From: Mycobacterium yunnanensis | GTDB lineage: Bacteria > Actinomycetota > Actinomycetes > Mycobacteriales > Mycobacteriaceae | Length of the DNA: 64,000 nt | Direction: 5' to 3' | Assembly: GCF_025823185.1 (NCBI RefSeq) | Contig: NZ_JACKVK010000005.1 | Coordinates: 62,001 to 126,000, forward strand | Shown here: piece by piece, positions 1-8,260 of the stretch | Numbering within the stretch: the stretch's first letter is position 1 | How the letters are laid out: each line of letters starts with the position of its first letter | The notes under the pieces: model-generated | Database searches by the model: none | Seen by the model: only the letters and a program-made list of their open reading frames with translations | What the model was told of the DNA's origin: nothing | Made by a program: the position numbers and the translations under genes

Positions 1-38
1 TGTCGAACCGGGGGCGTTCGACGGTCTGCACGCTCATG
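1..38 (-). CDS. 5' end of a gene, probably the second permease of the YtfQRT-like sugar ABC importer (partial)
   Basis: Only the first twelve or so codons lie in the window (reading MSVQTVERPRFD on the minus strand). An ATG at 36-38 is preceded by an AGGAAG ribosome-binding site that overlaps the stop of the upstream permease gene. Only six bases separate the two genes, so they are almost certainly co-transcribed and translationally coupled. In E. coli the order is ytfQ-ytfR-ytfT-yjfF, so a yjfF-like second permease is the natural guess. The visible residues are too few to prove the family. Confidence 0.5.
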
Positions 39-44
39 ACTTCC

Positions 45-1133
45 TCACTTCGCCACCATCGACGTCGGCGCAGGCACCGACACCTGCTGCCCGGCGACCT
101 CGTCGGTCGCGGCGCGGCCCGTCGGCGCGGGGGGCCGTTTGCGGCGTCGCGACACCAGGGCCCGGAACTTGGGCGCCTGCAGCAGGCACACCGCGATGAC
201 CACCAGCGCCTTGAACACCAGGGTCGTCTCGGGAGTGATGCCCGCGGTGTACACCGTGGTGGTCAGCGTCTGGATGATCAGGGCGCCGAGGATGGTGCCG
301 GTGAGGCTGAAACGTCCACCCAGCAGCGAGGTTCCACCGATCACCACCGCCAGGATCGCGTCCATCTCGATCCACAGCCCGGCGTTGTTGGCGTCGGCGG
401 CCGAGATGTTCGAGGCGATCATCAGCCCGGCGATGCCGGCGCAGAGCGCACAGAACACGTAGACGGCGAACACGATGGTGCGGTAGCGCACGCCGGCGAG
501 CCGGCTGGCCTCCGGGTTGATGCCGACCGACTCCAGCAGCATGCCCAGCGCGGTGCGGCGGGTCAGCAAACCGACCAGTGCGAACACGCTCAGGCTGACC
601 AGAATTGCGACCGGTAGTCCGAAGACGAAGCCGGTGCCGAGGATCTTGAACGGCGCGCTGGTGACGGTGATGATCTGGCCGTCGGTGATGAGCAGCGCGA
701 TACCGCGGCCCGCGGTCATCAGCACCAGCGTGGCGATGATGGGCTGAACCCCGAAGACCGAGACCAGCATGCCGTTCCACAGCCCGAGGCCGACGGCGAC
801 GCCGAGTGCGATCCCCATCGCGGTGACGACCGTGCCCACGCCGCCCGGGTCGTCGGAGGCGGCAACGTGGGCGCAGGCCAGGGCACCGCTGACCGCCACC
901 ACCGCTCCGACGGACAGGTCGATGCCGCGGGAGGCGATCACCAGGGTCATGCCCAGTGCCACCAACATGGTGGGTGCGCCGTTGCGCAGGATGTCGACGA
1001 CACTGCCGAAGAGGTGGCCGTCCTGGACGCGGATGCTCAGAAAGCTCGGCGTCACGATGACGTTGACGAGCAGCAGCGCGACCAGCGCGAGCATCGGCCA
1101 GATCAGGGGCGAGGCCGCGAGCTTCTTGGTCAT
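45..1133 (-). CDS. ytfT: Sugar ABC transporter permease (YtfT/RbsC-like)
   Basis: A 362-residue integral membrane subunit of a carbohydrate (CUT2) ABC importer. It forms the sugar channel in the cytoplasmic membrane. The sequence is a run of hydrophobic helices with the family hallmark GMTLVIASRGIDLSVGA near residue 75 and a VIGGTSLLGG segment near residue 265. The ATG at 1131-1133 is chosen because it overlaps the last codon of the ATPase gene by four bases (ATGA coupling); the open frame extends about 24 codons further but inside that gene. It belongs to the minus-strand operon of binding protein, ATPase, permease and a second gene cut by the window edge. Confidence 0.9.
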   Translation of the reverse strand: MTKKLAASPLIWPMLALVALLLVNVIVTPSFLSIRVQDGHLFGSVVDILRNGAPTMLVALGMTLVIASRGIDLSVGAVVAVSGALACAHVAASDDPGGVGTVVTAMGIALGVAVGLGLWNGMLVSVFGVQPIIATLVLMTAGRGIALLITDGQIITVTSAPFKILGTGFVFGLPVAILVSLSVFALVGLLTRRTALGMLLESVGINPEASRLAGVRYRTIVFAVYVFCALCAGIAGLMIASNISAADANNAGLWIEMDAILAVVIGGTSLLGGRFSLTGTILGALIIQTLTTTVYTAGITPETTLVFKALVVIAVCLLQAPKFRALVSRRRKRPPAPTGRAATDEVAGQQVSVPAPTSMVAK

Positions 1134-2662
1134 TGGTCTCCTCCGGCCGCGATGAGGGCGGTGAGTTCGCCGACCGAGCGGTCCGAGCCGACCTGCGCGA
1201 CGCACGTGCCGTCGCGGAGCACCGCGATCCGGTCACTGATCCTGGCGACCTCGTCGAGCTCGGCGGAAATGAACACCACGCCCATGCCGTCCTTCGCGAG
1301 ATCGGTGACCAACCGCTGGATTTGGGCCTTGGCTCCGACGTCGATCCCGCGGGTGGGTTCGTCGAGGATGAACAGCTGCGGTTCGGTGATGAGCCACCGG
1401 GCCAGCAGCACCTTCTGCTGGTTGCCGCCGCTGAGGTTCTTCACCGGTATGCCCGGGTTGCGTGGGCGGATGTCGAGCGCCTCCATGTAGCGGTCGACGA
1501 GGTCGTCCTTGGTCTTCCTAGACAACGGCCTGGCGAACCCGCGGCGGGCCTGAAGCGCCAGCACCAAGTTCTCCCGCACGCTGAGGTCGCCGATGATGCC
1601 CTCGCCCTTGCGGTCTTCCGAGGAGAAGGCCAATCCCTTGGCGATGGCGGCGCGCGGTGAGCGCATCGAGTCGGTCGACCCGTTGACCGAGACCTTGCCG
1701 CTGCTGGCGCGGTCGGCGCCGAACAGCAAGCGCGCCAACTCCGTTCGCCCGGAGCCGAGCAGACCCGCCAGGCCCACCACCTCACCGCGGTGCACGTCGA
1801 GGTCGACCGGCGCCAGCTTGGGCTTGCGTCCGAGCCCGCGTGCACTCAGCACGGGTTGGTCGGTGGCCGGGGTGGTCTCGGCGGCCGATTCGCCGATCTC
1901 CTCGAGGACGTCGAGTTCGTGGCCGAGCATGGCGGCGACGAGCTGCACTCGGTTCATCTCGGCGGTCGGGTACTCGCCGACGAGTCGGCCGTTGCGCAGC
2001 ACCGTCATTCGATCCGAGACCGCGTACACCTGGTCGAGGAAGTGCGACACGAACAGGATGGCGGTGCCGCCGTCTCGGAGCCCGCGCATCACGCGGAAGA
2101 GTTCGGCAACCTCGTCGGCGTCGAGGCTGGAGGTGGGTTCGTCGAGGATCAGAACCCGGGCGGAGATGGCCGTCGCGCGGGCGATGGCGACGAGCTGCTG
2201 CACCGCGATGGGATGCGCGCCCAGTGTGGAGCCGGGGTCGACGGTCAGGTCGAGCTGGCCAAGCAGTTCGGCAGCGCGGCGCTTCATCGCGCGGTAGTCG
2301 ATGCGACCGAACCGACGGGGTTCACGGCCGAGCAGGATGTTCTCCGCCACGGTCAGATTGGGGCAGAGGTTCACTTCTTGGTAGACGGTGCTGATGCCCG
2401 CGTCCTGCGCCTGGCGCGGACCGGTGAATCGTTGTTCGACCCCGTCGACGGTGATGGTGCCCGCGTCGGGGTCGTAGACACCGGTCAGCACCTTGATCAG
2501 CGTCGACTTGCCAGCCCCGTTCTCCCCCATCAGCGCGTGGATCTCACCGGGGAGCAGGCGGAAGTCGACGGCGTCGAGCGCCTTCACGCCAGGGAAGTCG
2601 ATGGTGACGCCCTGCATGCGGACCACCGCGGCTGCGGTGGTGTCGCCACGAGACATGGTCAT
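1130..2662 (-). CDS. ytfR: Sugar ABC transporter ATP-binding protein (YtfR/RbsA-like, double NBD)
   Basis: A 510-residue CUT2-family ATPase with two tandem nucleotide-binding domains. The first has a Walker [10 protein letters not shown] at residues 47-54 and a Walker B ending LILDEPTSSLD. The second has a degenerate P-loop (GLLGSGRTE), the signature LSGGNQQK and [12 protein letters not shown]. One catalytic site plus one degenerate site is normal for the RbsA/MglA family. It energises sugar import through the permease encoded just downstream (four-base overlap). The start has a GGAAAGGA ribosome-binding site about five bases upstream. The specific sugar cannot be read from the ATPase. Confidence 0.93.
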   Translation of the reverse strand: MTMSRGDTTAAAVVRMQGVTIDFPGVKALDAVDFRLLPGEIHALMGENGAGKSTLIKVLTGVYDPDAGTITVDGVEQRFTGPRQAQDAGISTVYQEVNLCPNLTVAENILLGREPRRFGRIDYRAMKRRAAELLGQLDLTVDPGSTLGAHPIAVQQLVAIARATAISARVLILDEPTSSLDADEVAELFRVMRGLRDGGTAILFVSHFLDQVYAVSDRMTVLRNGRLVGEYPTAEMNRVQLVAAMLGHELDVLEEIGESAAETTPATDQPVLSARGLGRKPKLAPVDLDVHRGEVVGLAGLLGSGRTELARLLFGADRASSGKVSVNGSTDSMRSPRAAIAKGLAFSSEDRKGEGIIGDLSVRENLVLALQARRGFARPLSRKTKDDLVDRYMEALDIRPRNPGIPVKNLSGGNQQKVLLARWLITEPQLFILDEPTRGIDVGAKAQIQRLVTDLAKDGMGVVFISAELDEVARISDRIAVLRDGTCVAQVGSDRSVGELTALIAAGGDQ

Positions 2663-2750
2663 CGGGCGTCCTTTCCGGTGGTGATCGACGCCGCTCGGAG
2701 CATTGCGGGGGGGCTGCGTCCGAGCGGCGTCGACGATGGGTGGCGCGGGC

Positions 2751-3737
2751 TCAGTACTTGCGGTCGGGCAATGCGGCCTTGGCCTGTGCCTGGTCGAAGG
2801 TCTGGTCCTTGGTCACGATGCGGGCGGGCACTGCCTCGCCGGCGACGACCTTCTTCGCGATGTCCATCAGTTGCGGCCCGAGCAGCGGGTTGCACTCGAC
2901 GAGGAAGTTGAACTTCCCGTCCGCGGTGGCCTGCATGCCGTCGTGCGTGGCGTCGATCGCGACGATCTTGATGTCCTGGCCGGGCTTCTTGCCTGCGGCC
3001 TCGATGGCCTCGACGGCGCCGAGCCCCATGTCGTCGTTCTGCGCGAAGACCATGTCGATCTTCGGGTTGGCCTTGAGGAACGCCTCCATCACCTGCTTGC
3101 CGCCGGACCGGGTGAAATCACCGGACTGGGAGGCGATGATCTTCAGGTTGGGGTTGGTCTTGATGGCGTCGGCGAAGCCGGTGGTGCGCTCCAGCGCCGG
3201 GTCCGAACCGGTCGTGCCTTCGAGCTGGACGATGTTCACCGGGCCGGGTGCAGAGGCGTACTCCTTGGCCGTCCACTCCCCTGCCCACTTGCCCTCCTGG
3301 ACGAAGTCGGCGCCGATGAACGTCTTGTAGACGTCCTTCTCCTGAGTGTCGACCGCGCGGTCGGTGAGGATGACGGGGATGCCGGCGTTCTTGGCCTCGA
3401 GCAGCACCGCGTCCCAGCCGGTGCGCACCACGGGGCTGAAGGCGATGACGCCGACCCGCTGCTGGACGAACGAGCGGATCGCCGAAATCTGATTTTCCTG
3501 CTCACCGTTGGCGTCGGAGAACTTGAGGTTGACGTCGGCGGCCTTGGCCGCGTCCTGAATCGACGTGGTGTTCGCCGTGCGCCACCCGCTCTCCGCGCCG
3601 ACCTGGGAGAAGCCCATGGTGATCTGGCCTCCCCCGCCACCGCCGCCTGAACTGCCGGACGGTACCGGTCCGCTGCCGCACGCTGCGAGAACGCCGACCG
3701 AGGCGATGCTCAGCACCGCGGTGAGGACTCTCTTCAC
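2751..3737 (-). CDS. ytfQ: Sugar ABC transporter substrate-binding lipoprotein (YtfQ-like)
   Basis: A 328-residue periplasmic-binding-protein-like lipoprotein. The signal peptide ends in a lipobox LAAC with the lipidated Cys at residue 20, followed by a Gly/Ser linker. The mature part begins with a GFSQVGAESGWR segment and carries the ENQISAIRSFVQQ and GIPVILTDRAVDT blocks that resemble E. coli YtfQ, the galactofuranose/galactose binder. The start is GTG at 3735-3737 with AAGGAG upstream. It is the first gene of the minus-strand importer operon, about 90 bp before the ATPase gene. Galactofuranose or another furanose/aldose is the likely ligand class; this is an inference from family resemblance. 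Confidence 0.88.
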   Translation of the reverse strand: MKRVLTAVLSIASVGVLAACGSGPVPSGSSGGGGGGGQITMGFSQVGAESGWRTANTTSIQDAAKAADVNLKFSDANGEQENQISAIRSFVQQRVGVIAFSPVVRTGWDAVLLEAKNAGIPVILTDRAVDTQEKDVYKTFIGADFVQEGKWAGEWTAKEYASAPGPVNIVQLEGTTGSDPALERTTGFADAIKTNPNLKIIASQSGDFTRSGGKQVMEAFLKANPKIDMVFAQNDDMGLGAVEAIEAAGKKPGQDIKIVAIDATHDGMQATADGKFNFLVECNPLLGPQLMDIAKKVVAGEAVPARIVTKDQTFDQAQAKAALPDRKY

Positions 3738-3876
3738 AACAACTCCTTCGTTGATTCTGAATGCCGAGCTCGGCTGGTCGCTTCCCCCGTCGCTTCGCTC
3801 GCCTAGGTTGCCGGTGTGAGTTCCAAGAGCCCCGGGTGGGCAGAGGGGTGAGTGTGACCGGCGTTACACCGTCAGG

Positions 3877-3892
3877 ATGTTAACGCTCACAT
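3877..3892. promoter_or_regulatory. LacI-family operator-like palindrome 1
   Basis: ATGTTAACGCTCACAT, an imperfect 16-bp dyad with the central CG-containing core typical of LacI-family operators. It overlaps the proposed -10 of the minus-strand importer promoter, a position suited to repression. Confidence 0.72.
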
Positions 3893-3910
3893 TCGAAGCG
3901 TGTCAACGAT

Positions 3911-3926
3911 TTGTTAGCGCTCACAT
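3911..3926. promoter_or_regulatory. LacI-family operator-like palindrome 2
   Basis: TTGTTAGCGCTCACAT, differing from the third copy at one base. It lies just upstream of the minus-strand -35 box, 34 bp centre to centre from copy 1. Confidence 0.72.
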
Positions 3927-3976
3927 CGAGGCACCGACGGGCTTGACAAAGACGTGAGCGGCGTCACAAACTCCAT

Positions 3977-3992
3977 ATGTTAGCGCTCACAT
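3977..3992. promoter_or_regulatory. LacI-family operator-like palindrome 3
   Basis: ATGTTAGCGCTCACAT, the most symmetrical copy (all but one of the eight base pairs of the dyad match). It lies 66 bp from copy 2 and 58 bp upstream of the chvE-like start codon, so it would sit on the promoter or leader of the plus-strand operon. No LacI gene is present in the window. Confidence 0.72.
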
Positions 3993-4050
3993 GGGCGCCC
4001 GCCCCGGCCGGTGAGACCGCGGTGCGAACCCACTCAGTCGGGAGGATTTC

Positions 4051-5160
4051 ATGCGTAAGGGCATCGTTCGAGTACTGGGGGTCTTGACCCTCGTCATGGC
4101 CGTGGTGGCCATGCTGTCAGGCTGCGGCCGTTCGACGACGGCCGACCAGCCGCAGGCCAGCAACGGTCAGCGTTCCGGCACGGTCGGCATCGCCATGCCG
4201 ACCAAGTCCTCGGAACGCTGGGTCGCCGACGGCAACAACATGGCCGAGCAGTTCAAGAAGCTGGGCTACGACACGGACCTCCAGTACGGCGACGACGTCG
4301 TGCAGAACCAGGTCTCCCAGATCGAGAACATGATCACCAAGGGCGTGAAGGTTCTGGTGATCGCGCCGATCGACAGCTCGTCGCTGACCGACACCCTCCA
4401 GCGTGCGGCCGACGCGAAGATTCCGGTCGTCAGCTACGACCGCCTGATCCGCGGCACCGAGAACGTCAACTACTACGCGACGTTCGACAACTTCAAGGTC
4501 GGCGTTCTTCAGGCCACCTACATCGCCGACAAGCTGGGCTTGGCACAGGGCAAGGGCCCCTTCAACATCGAGCTGTTCGCCGGGTCGCCCGACGACAACA
4601 ACGCGACGTTCTTCTTCAAGGGCGCGATGAGCGTCCTGCAGCCCTACATCGACAGCGGCAAGCTCGTCGTCAAGAGCGGCCAGACCTCCTTCGACCAGGT
4701 GGCCACCCTGCGGTGGGACGGCGGACTGGCCCAGTCGCGGATGGACAACCTGCTGAGCAAGGCCTACACCAGCGGCCGGGTCGACGCGGTCCTCTCCCCG
4801 TACGACGGCATGTCCCTTGGCATCATCTCCGCGCTGAAGAGCGCGGGCTACGGCACGCCGACCAACCCCCTGCCGATCGTCACCGGTCAGGACGCCGAGC
4901 TGGCGTCGGTGAAGTCGATCATCGCAGGCGAGCAGACGCAGACCGTGTTCAAGGACACCCGCGAGCTGGCCAAGGCCGCCGTGCAGATGGCCGACTCGCT
5001 GCTCACCAACGGCAAGCCGGAGACCAACGACACCACTACCTATGACAACGGCGTGAAGGTCGTGCCCGCGTTCCTGCTGCAGCCCGTCAGCGTGGACAAG
5101 ACCAACTACCAGAAGGTGCTGGTCGACTCCGGCTACTACACCGCCGGACAGCTGGCGTGA
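4051..5160 (+). CDS. chvE: Multiple-sugar ABC transporter substrate-binding lipoprotein (ChvE-like)
   Basis: A 369-residue sugar-binding lipoprotein with a signal peptide ending in LSGC (lipid-modified Cys at residue 25). The mature protein starts [17 protein letters not shown], followed by [22 protein letters not shown], both characteristic of the ChvE/XylF branch that binds several monosaccharides. The start ATG has GGAGG six bases upstream. It is first in a tight plus-strand operon: the ATPase start codon overlaps its stop. The neighbouring minus-strand importer has its own, differently typed binding protein, so the two systems probably take up different sugars. Confidence 0.92.
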   Translation: MRKGIVRVLGVLTLVMAVVAMLSGCGRSTTADQPQASNGQRSGTVGIAMPTKSSERWVADGNNMAEQFKKLGYDTDLQYGDDVVQNQVSQIENMITKGVKVLVIAPIDSSSLTDTLQRAADAKIPVVSYDRLIRGTENVNYYATFDNFKVGVLQATYIADKLGLAQGKGPFNIELFAGSPDDNNATFFFKGAMSVLQPYIDSGKLVVKSGQTSFDQVATLRWDGGLAQSRMDNLLSKAYTSGRVDAVLSPYDGMSLGIISALKSAGYGTPTNPLPIVTGQDAELASVKSIIAGEQTQTVFKDTRELAKAAVQMADSLLTNGKPETNDTTTYDNGVKVVPAFLLQPVSVDKTNYQKVLVDSGYYTAGQLA

Positions 5161-6725
5161 CGCTCTCGGACACCACGGGCGAGCGAAGCGACGGGGGGAC
5201 GTCCCCGCTACTCGAAATGCAGGGCATCACCAAGCGTTTCGCGGGGGTCACCGCGCTCGACGAGGTCAACCTCATGGTGCGCCGTGGCGAGATCCACGCG
5301 ATCTGCGGGGAGAACGGCGCAGGCAAGTCGACGCTGATGAAGGTGCTCAGCGGCATCTACCCGGTCGGCAGCTACGAGGGCGAGATCGTCTTCGACGGCC
5401 AGCCGGGCGACTTCAAGGACATCAGGTCCAGCGAGCGGCGCGGCATCGGCATCATCCACCAGGAGCTTGCGCTGGTACCGGTGTTGTCGATCGCGGAGAA
5501 CATCTTCCTGGGCAACGAGCACGCCTCCGCGGGGGTGATCAGCTGGCACGAGACCATGACCGACGCGGCCCGGCTGCTCGCCCGCGTGGGGCTGGCCGAG
5601 AGCCCGCGCACCCGCATCGCCGACATCGGCGTCGGCAAGCAACAGCTCGTCGAGATCGCAAAGGCGTTGTCCAAGAAGGTCAAACTGCTCATCCTCGACG
5701 AGCCCACGGCCGCGCTCAACGACGAGGACAGCAGGCACCTGCTCGACCTGATCGTCGAACTCCGCGACCAGGGTCTGACGTGCATCATCATCTCGCACAA
5801 GCTCAACGAGGTGACCCGCGTCGCGGACAACATCACCATCCTTCGCGACGGCCACACCATCGAGACCCTCGCCGTCGACGACAACCTCACCGAGGAGCAC
5901 ATCATCCGCGGCATGGTCGGTCGCGACATGACCGATCGCTTTCCGGATCGCACCGACCACCCGATCGGAGACGTGACCTTCGCAATCGAGGACTGGACGG
6001 TCTACCACCCGCTGGATCAGCAGCGCAAGGTGGTCGACGGGGTATCCCTCAACGTCCGTCGCGGCGAGGTCGTCGGGCTGGCCGGATTGATGGGCGCGGG
6101 CCGCACCGAGTTGGCGATGAGTGTCTTCGGCCGCAGCTACGGCAAGTGGGCAGGCGGCAAGATCTTCAAGGACGGCAAGGAGATCCGGACGCGCACGGTG
6201 CCCGAAGCCATCAGCCACCGGATCGCGTACGCCACCGAGGACCGCAAGCACTACGGCCTCAACCTGATGGACGACATCGCGCGCAGCGTGACGCTGGCCT
6301 CGCTCCCCAAGGTCAGCCGGGCGTCGGTCATCAACGAACACGAGGAGACCGTCGTCGCCGAGCGGTTCCGCAAGGACATGCACATCAAGGCCACCTCCGT
6401 GCGGGCCACGACGGGCAACCTCTCGGGCGGCAACCAGCAGAAGGTCGTGCTGAGCAAGTGGATCTACGCCGATCCCGACGTGCTGATCCTCGACGAGCCG
6501 ACCCGCGGGATCGACGTCGGAGCCAAGTACGAGATCTACACGATCATCAATTCCCTTGCCGCTCAGGGCAAGGCGGTAATCGTCATCTCCTCGGAACTAC
6601 CCGAACTGATCGGTCTGTGCGACCGCATCTACACCCTCAACGAGGGACAGCTGACCGGTGAGGTCGCCCGTGAGGATGCCAAGCAGGAGACCTTGATGCG
6701 CTACATGATGAAGGGACGCAGCTAG
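5157..6725 (+). CDS. mmsA: Multiple-sugar ABC transporter ATP-binding protein (MmsA/GguA-like)
   Basis: A 522-residue double-NBD ATPase of the CUT2 sugar importers. Domain one carries GENGAGKST (about residues 61-69) and [13 protein letters not shown]; its signature is the divergent [14 protein letters not shown]. Domain two has a degenerate P-loop (GLMGAGRTE), [14 protein letters not shown] and [11 protein letters not shown]. The start is GTG at 5157, overlapping the TGA of the binding-protein gene, so translation is coupled. The permease start follows its stop codon with no spacing. Confidence 0.93.
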   Translation: MTLSDTTGERSDGGTSPLLEMQGITKRFAGVTALDEVNLMVRRGEIHAICGENGAGKSTLMKVLSGIYPVGSYEGEIVFDGQPGDFKDIRSSERRGIGIIHQELALVPVLSIAENIFLGNEHASAGVISWHETMTDAARLLARVGLAESPRTRIADIGVGKQQLVEIAKALSKKVKLLILDEPTAALNDEDSRHLLDLIVELRDQGLTCIIISHKLNEVTRVADNITILRDGHTIETLAVDDNLTEEHIIRGMVGRDMTDRFPDRTDHPIGDVTFAIEDWTVYHPLDQQRKVVDGVSLNVRRGEVVGLAGLMGAGRTELAMSVFGRSYGKWAGGKIFKDGKEIRTRTVPEAISHRIAYATEDRKHYGLNLMDDIARSVTLASLPKVSRASVINEHEETVVAERFRKDMHIKATSVRATTGNLSGGNQQKVVLSKWIYADPDVLILDEPTRGIDVGAKYEIYTIINSLAAQGKAVIVISSELPELIGLCDRIYTLNEGQLTGEVAREDAKQETLMRYMMKGRS

Positions 6726-7964
6726 ATGACCACCACCCCCACCGTGAGCACCGCCTCGAGCGCGCCCACGCCGTCGACGCCCCCCGCGTCGACCGGTCAG
6801 CGGCTGCGTGCGGTGCTGCAGGGCAACGTCCGGCAGTACGGCATGGTGGCCGCGCTCGCGGTGATCGTCATCCTGTTCCAGGTGTTGACCAGCGGCATCC
6901 TGCTCAAGCCCCTCAACGTCACCAACATCGTCCAGCAGAACGGCTACATCCTGATCCTCGCGATCGGGATGGTCATCGTCATCATCTCCGGGCACATCGA
7001 CCTGTCCGTCGGCTCGATCGCCGGGTTCGTCGGGGCGATGTCGGCGGTACTGATGATCCGCAACGACATGCCGTGGCCGCTCGCAGTCGGACTGTGTCTG
7101 CTCTTGGGTGCCGTCATCGGCGCGTGGCAAGGGTTTTGGATCGCCTACGTCGGCATCCCGTCGTTCATCGTGACCCTGGCCGGCATGCTCGTCTTCCGTG
7201 GCGCCACGCAGTATCTGCTCGAGGGCCAGTCGATCGCGCCGTTCCCCCGCAGCTTCAGCCAGGTCAGCAGCGGCTTCCTGCCCGAGATCGGCGGGGGCGG
7301 CGGGCTCTATCACTGGCCCACGGTCATCCTCGGCGTGTTCGTCATGGCGGCGGCGGTGTGGCAGCAGGTGCGGCAGCGGCGCACGCAGTCACGCTACGGC
7401 TTCGACGTCTCTCCGCTGGCGTGGTTCGTCTTCAAGTGCGCGGCCATCGTCGCCGCGCTGGCCGCCTTCACGCTGCTGCTGGCGAGCTACCGCGGAGTGC
7501 CCGTGGTCGGCATCATCCTGGCCGTCGCCTTCGTCATCTACGCATTCGTCATGCGCAGCACCGTGTTCGGCAGGCAGGTGTACGCGGTCGGCGGCAACGA
7601 GGCGGCCGCCCGGTTGTCCGGCGTGAAGAACAAGCGCGTCACGTTCCTGGTGTTCGTCAACATGGGTCTGCTGTCGGCCCTGGCCGGTCTGCTCTTCGCC
7701 GCCCGGCTCAACTCCGCGACCCCGCAAGCCGGCATCGGCATGGAGCTGGAGGCCATCGCGGCGGCATTCATCGGTGGCGCGTCGGCCAGCGGCGGCGTCG
7801 GAACGGTGCTGGGCGCCATCATCGGTGGCTTCGTCCTCGGCGTCCTCAACAACGGCATGTCACTCATCGGCATCGGCAGTGACGTCCAGCAGGTCATCAA
7901 GGGCCTGGTCCTCCTCGCAGCCGTCGGCTTCGACATCTACAACAAGAAGAAGGGTGGGTCCTGA
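6726..7964 (+). CDS. mmsB: Multiple-sugar ABC transporter permease (MmsB/GguB-like)
   Basis: A 412-residue membrane permease completing the ChvE-type importer. It has about ten hydrophobic segments, the family motif ending SGHIDLSVGSIAGF near residue 95 and AAFIGGASASGGVGTV near residue 350. An insert around residues 215-240 that is rich in Arg and Gln (QQVRQRRTQSR) separates two membrane segments. This is the longer single-permease form of the family, so no second permease gene is needed. The gene begins immediately after the ATPase stop codon. Confidence 0.93.
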   Translation: MTTTPTVSTASSAPTPSTPPASTGQRLRAVLQGNVRQYGMVAALAVIVILFQVLTSGILLKPLNVTNIVQQNGYILILAIGMVIVIISGHIDLSVGSIAGFVGAMSAVLMIRNDMPWPLAVGLCLLLGAVIGAWQGFWIAYVGIPSFIVTLAGMLVFRGATQYLLEGQSIAPFPRSFSQVSSGFLPEIGGGGGLYHWPTVILGVFVMAAAVWQQVRQRRTQSRYGFDVSPLAWFVFKCAAIVAALAAFTLLLASYRGVPVVGIILAVAFVIYAFVMRSTVFGRQVYAVGGNEAAARLSGVKNKRVTFLVFVNMGLLSALAGLLFAARLNSATPQAGIGMELEAIAAAFIGGASASGGVGTVLGAIIGGFVLGVLNNGMSLIGIGSDVQQVIKGLVLLAAVGFDIYNKKKGGS

Positions 7965-7965
7965 C

Positions 7966-8205
7966 ATGCCCGACGGCTTCATCGCGGATCGCTTCGCGCA
8001 CGACATCGTCACCTTCATGCGCAACTGGGCCCCCTACGGCGGGCCCCCCGCCGACGAGGTACTGGCCGAATTCGGTTTGACCAGAGATCAATTGGTGGCG
8101 CGATACCAGGAGATCATGACGGCGGCTTCGGCTCGGCGCGGTCCCGTTCGGCGGCCTGCGCCAGGCGGCTTCGCCCGTCCGACACGGCGGCCGGCCGCCG
8201 ATTAG
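7966..8205 (+). CDS. Small conserved-type hypothetical protein
   Basis: A 79-residue protein starting at ATG 7966, one base after the permease stop, so it is probably the last gene of the importer operon. The first 50 residues are acidic and amphipathic (FIADRFAHDIVTFMRNWAPYGG, then DEVLAEFGLTRDQLVARYQEIM), resembling a small helix-turn-helix-like domain. The C-terminus is basic and Pro/Arg-rich. Its stop codon lies inside the first unit of a 25-bp tandem repeat. I do not recognise the family. Confidence 0.6.
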   Translation: MPDGFIADRFAHDIVTFMRNWAPYGGPPADEVLAEFGLTRDQLVARYQEIMTAASARRGPVRRPAPGGFARPTRRPAAD

Positions 8206-8260
8206 AACGTGGCGGCCCGCCGCCGATTAGAAACTGGCGGCCCGCCGCCGATTAGACCGC
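8186..8260. repeat. Three tandem 25-bp repeats between convergent genes
   Basis: Units at 8186-8210, 8211-8235 and 8236-8260, each built as GGCGGCC(C/G)GCCGCC followed by GATTAG and a short tail. The GC part is self-complementary (unit 1 is a perfect 14-bp palindrome; units 2 and 3 form a GGCGG/CCGCC stem with a CCCG loop). ATTAG supplies TAG on the plus strand and TAA on the minus strand. The plus-strand small gene stops in unit 1 and the minus-strand GGDEF gene stops in unit 3. The array may work as a bidirectional terminator. Confidence 0.85.

Larger units (their letters stand above)
3738..4050. promoter_or_regulatory. Shared divergent promoter region of the two sugar importer operons
   Basis: This 313-bp gene-free stretch separates two divergent importer operons. 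It holds three near-identical 16-bp palindromes (listed separately). On the minus strand, TTGACA (3901-3906) and TAACAT (3877-3882) are 18 bp apart, a good sigma-70-type promoter for the ytfQ-like operon; its -10 lies inside the first palindrome. On the plus strand a TTGACA at 3943-3948 could be a -35 for the chvE-like gene, but no convincing -10 follows at the usual distance. A weaker dyad, GTGTGACC/GTTACAC-like, lies at 3852-3869. Confidence 0.7.

Noticed and set aside
3943..3981. Plus-strand promoter TTGACA with TATGTT for the chvE-like gene
   Set aside because: The spacing is 27 bp, too long for sigma-70-type recognition; only the -35-like element was recorded as tentative.
5208..6383. 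A 391-codon antisense frame over the mmsA-like gene
   Set aside because: It is a shadow of a high-GC gene: biased composition with no motif, while the plus-strand frame has both NBDs intact.
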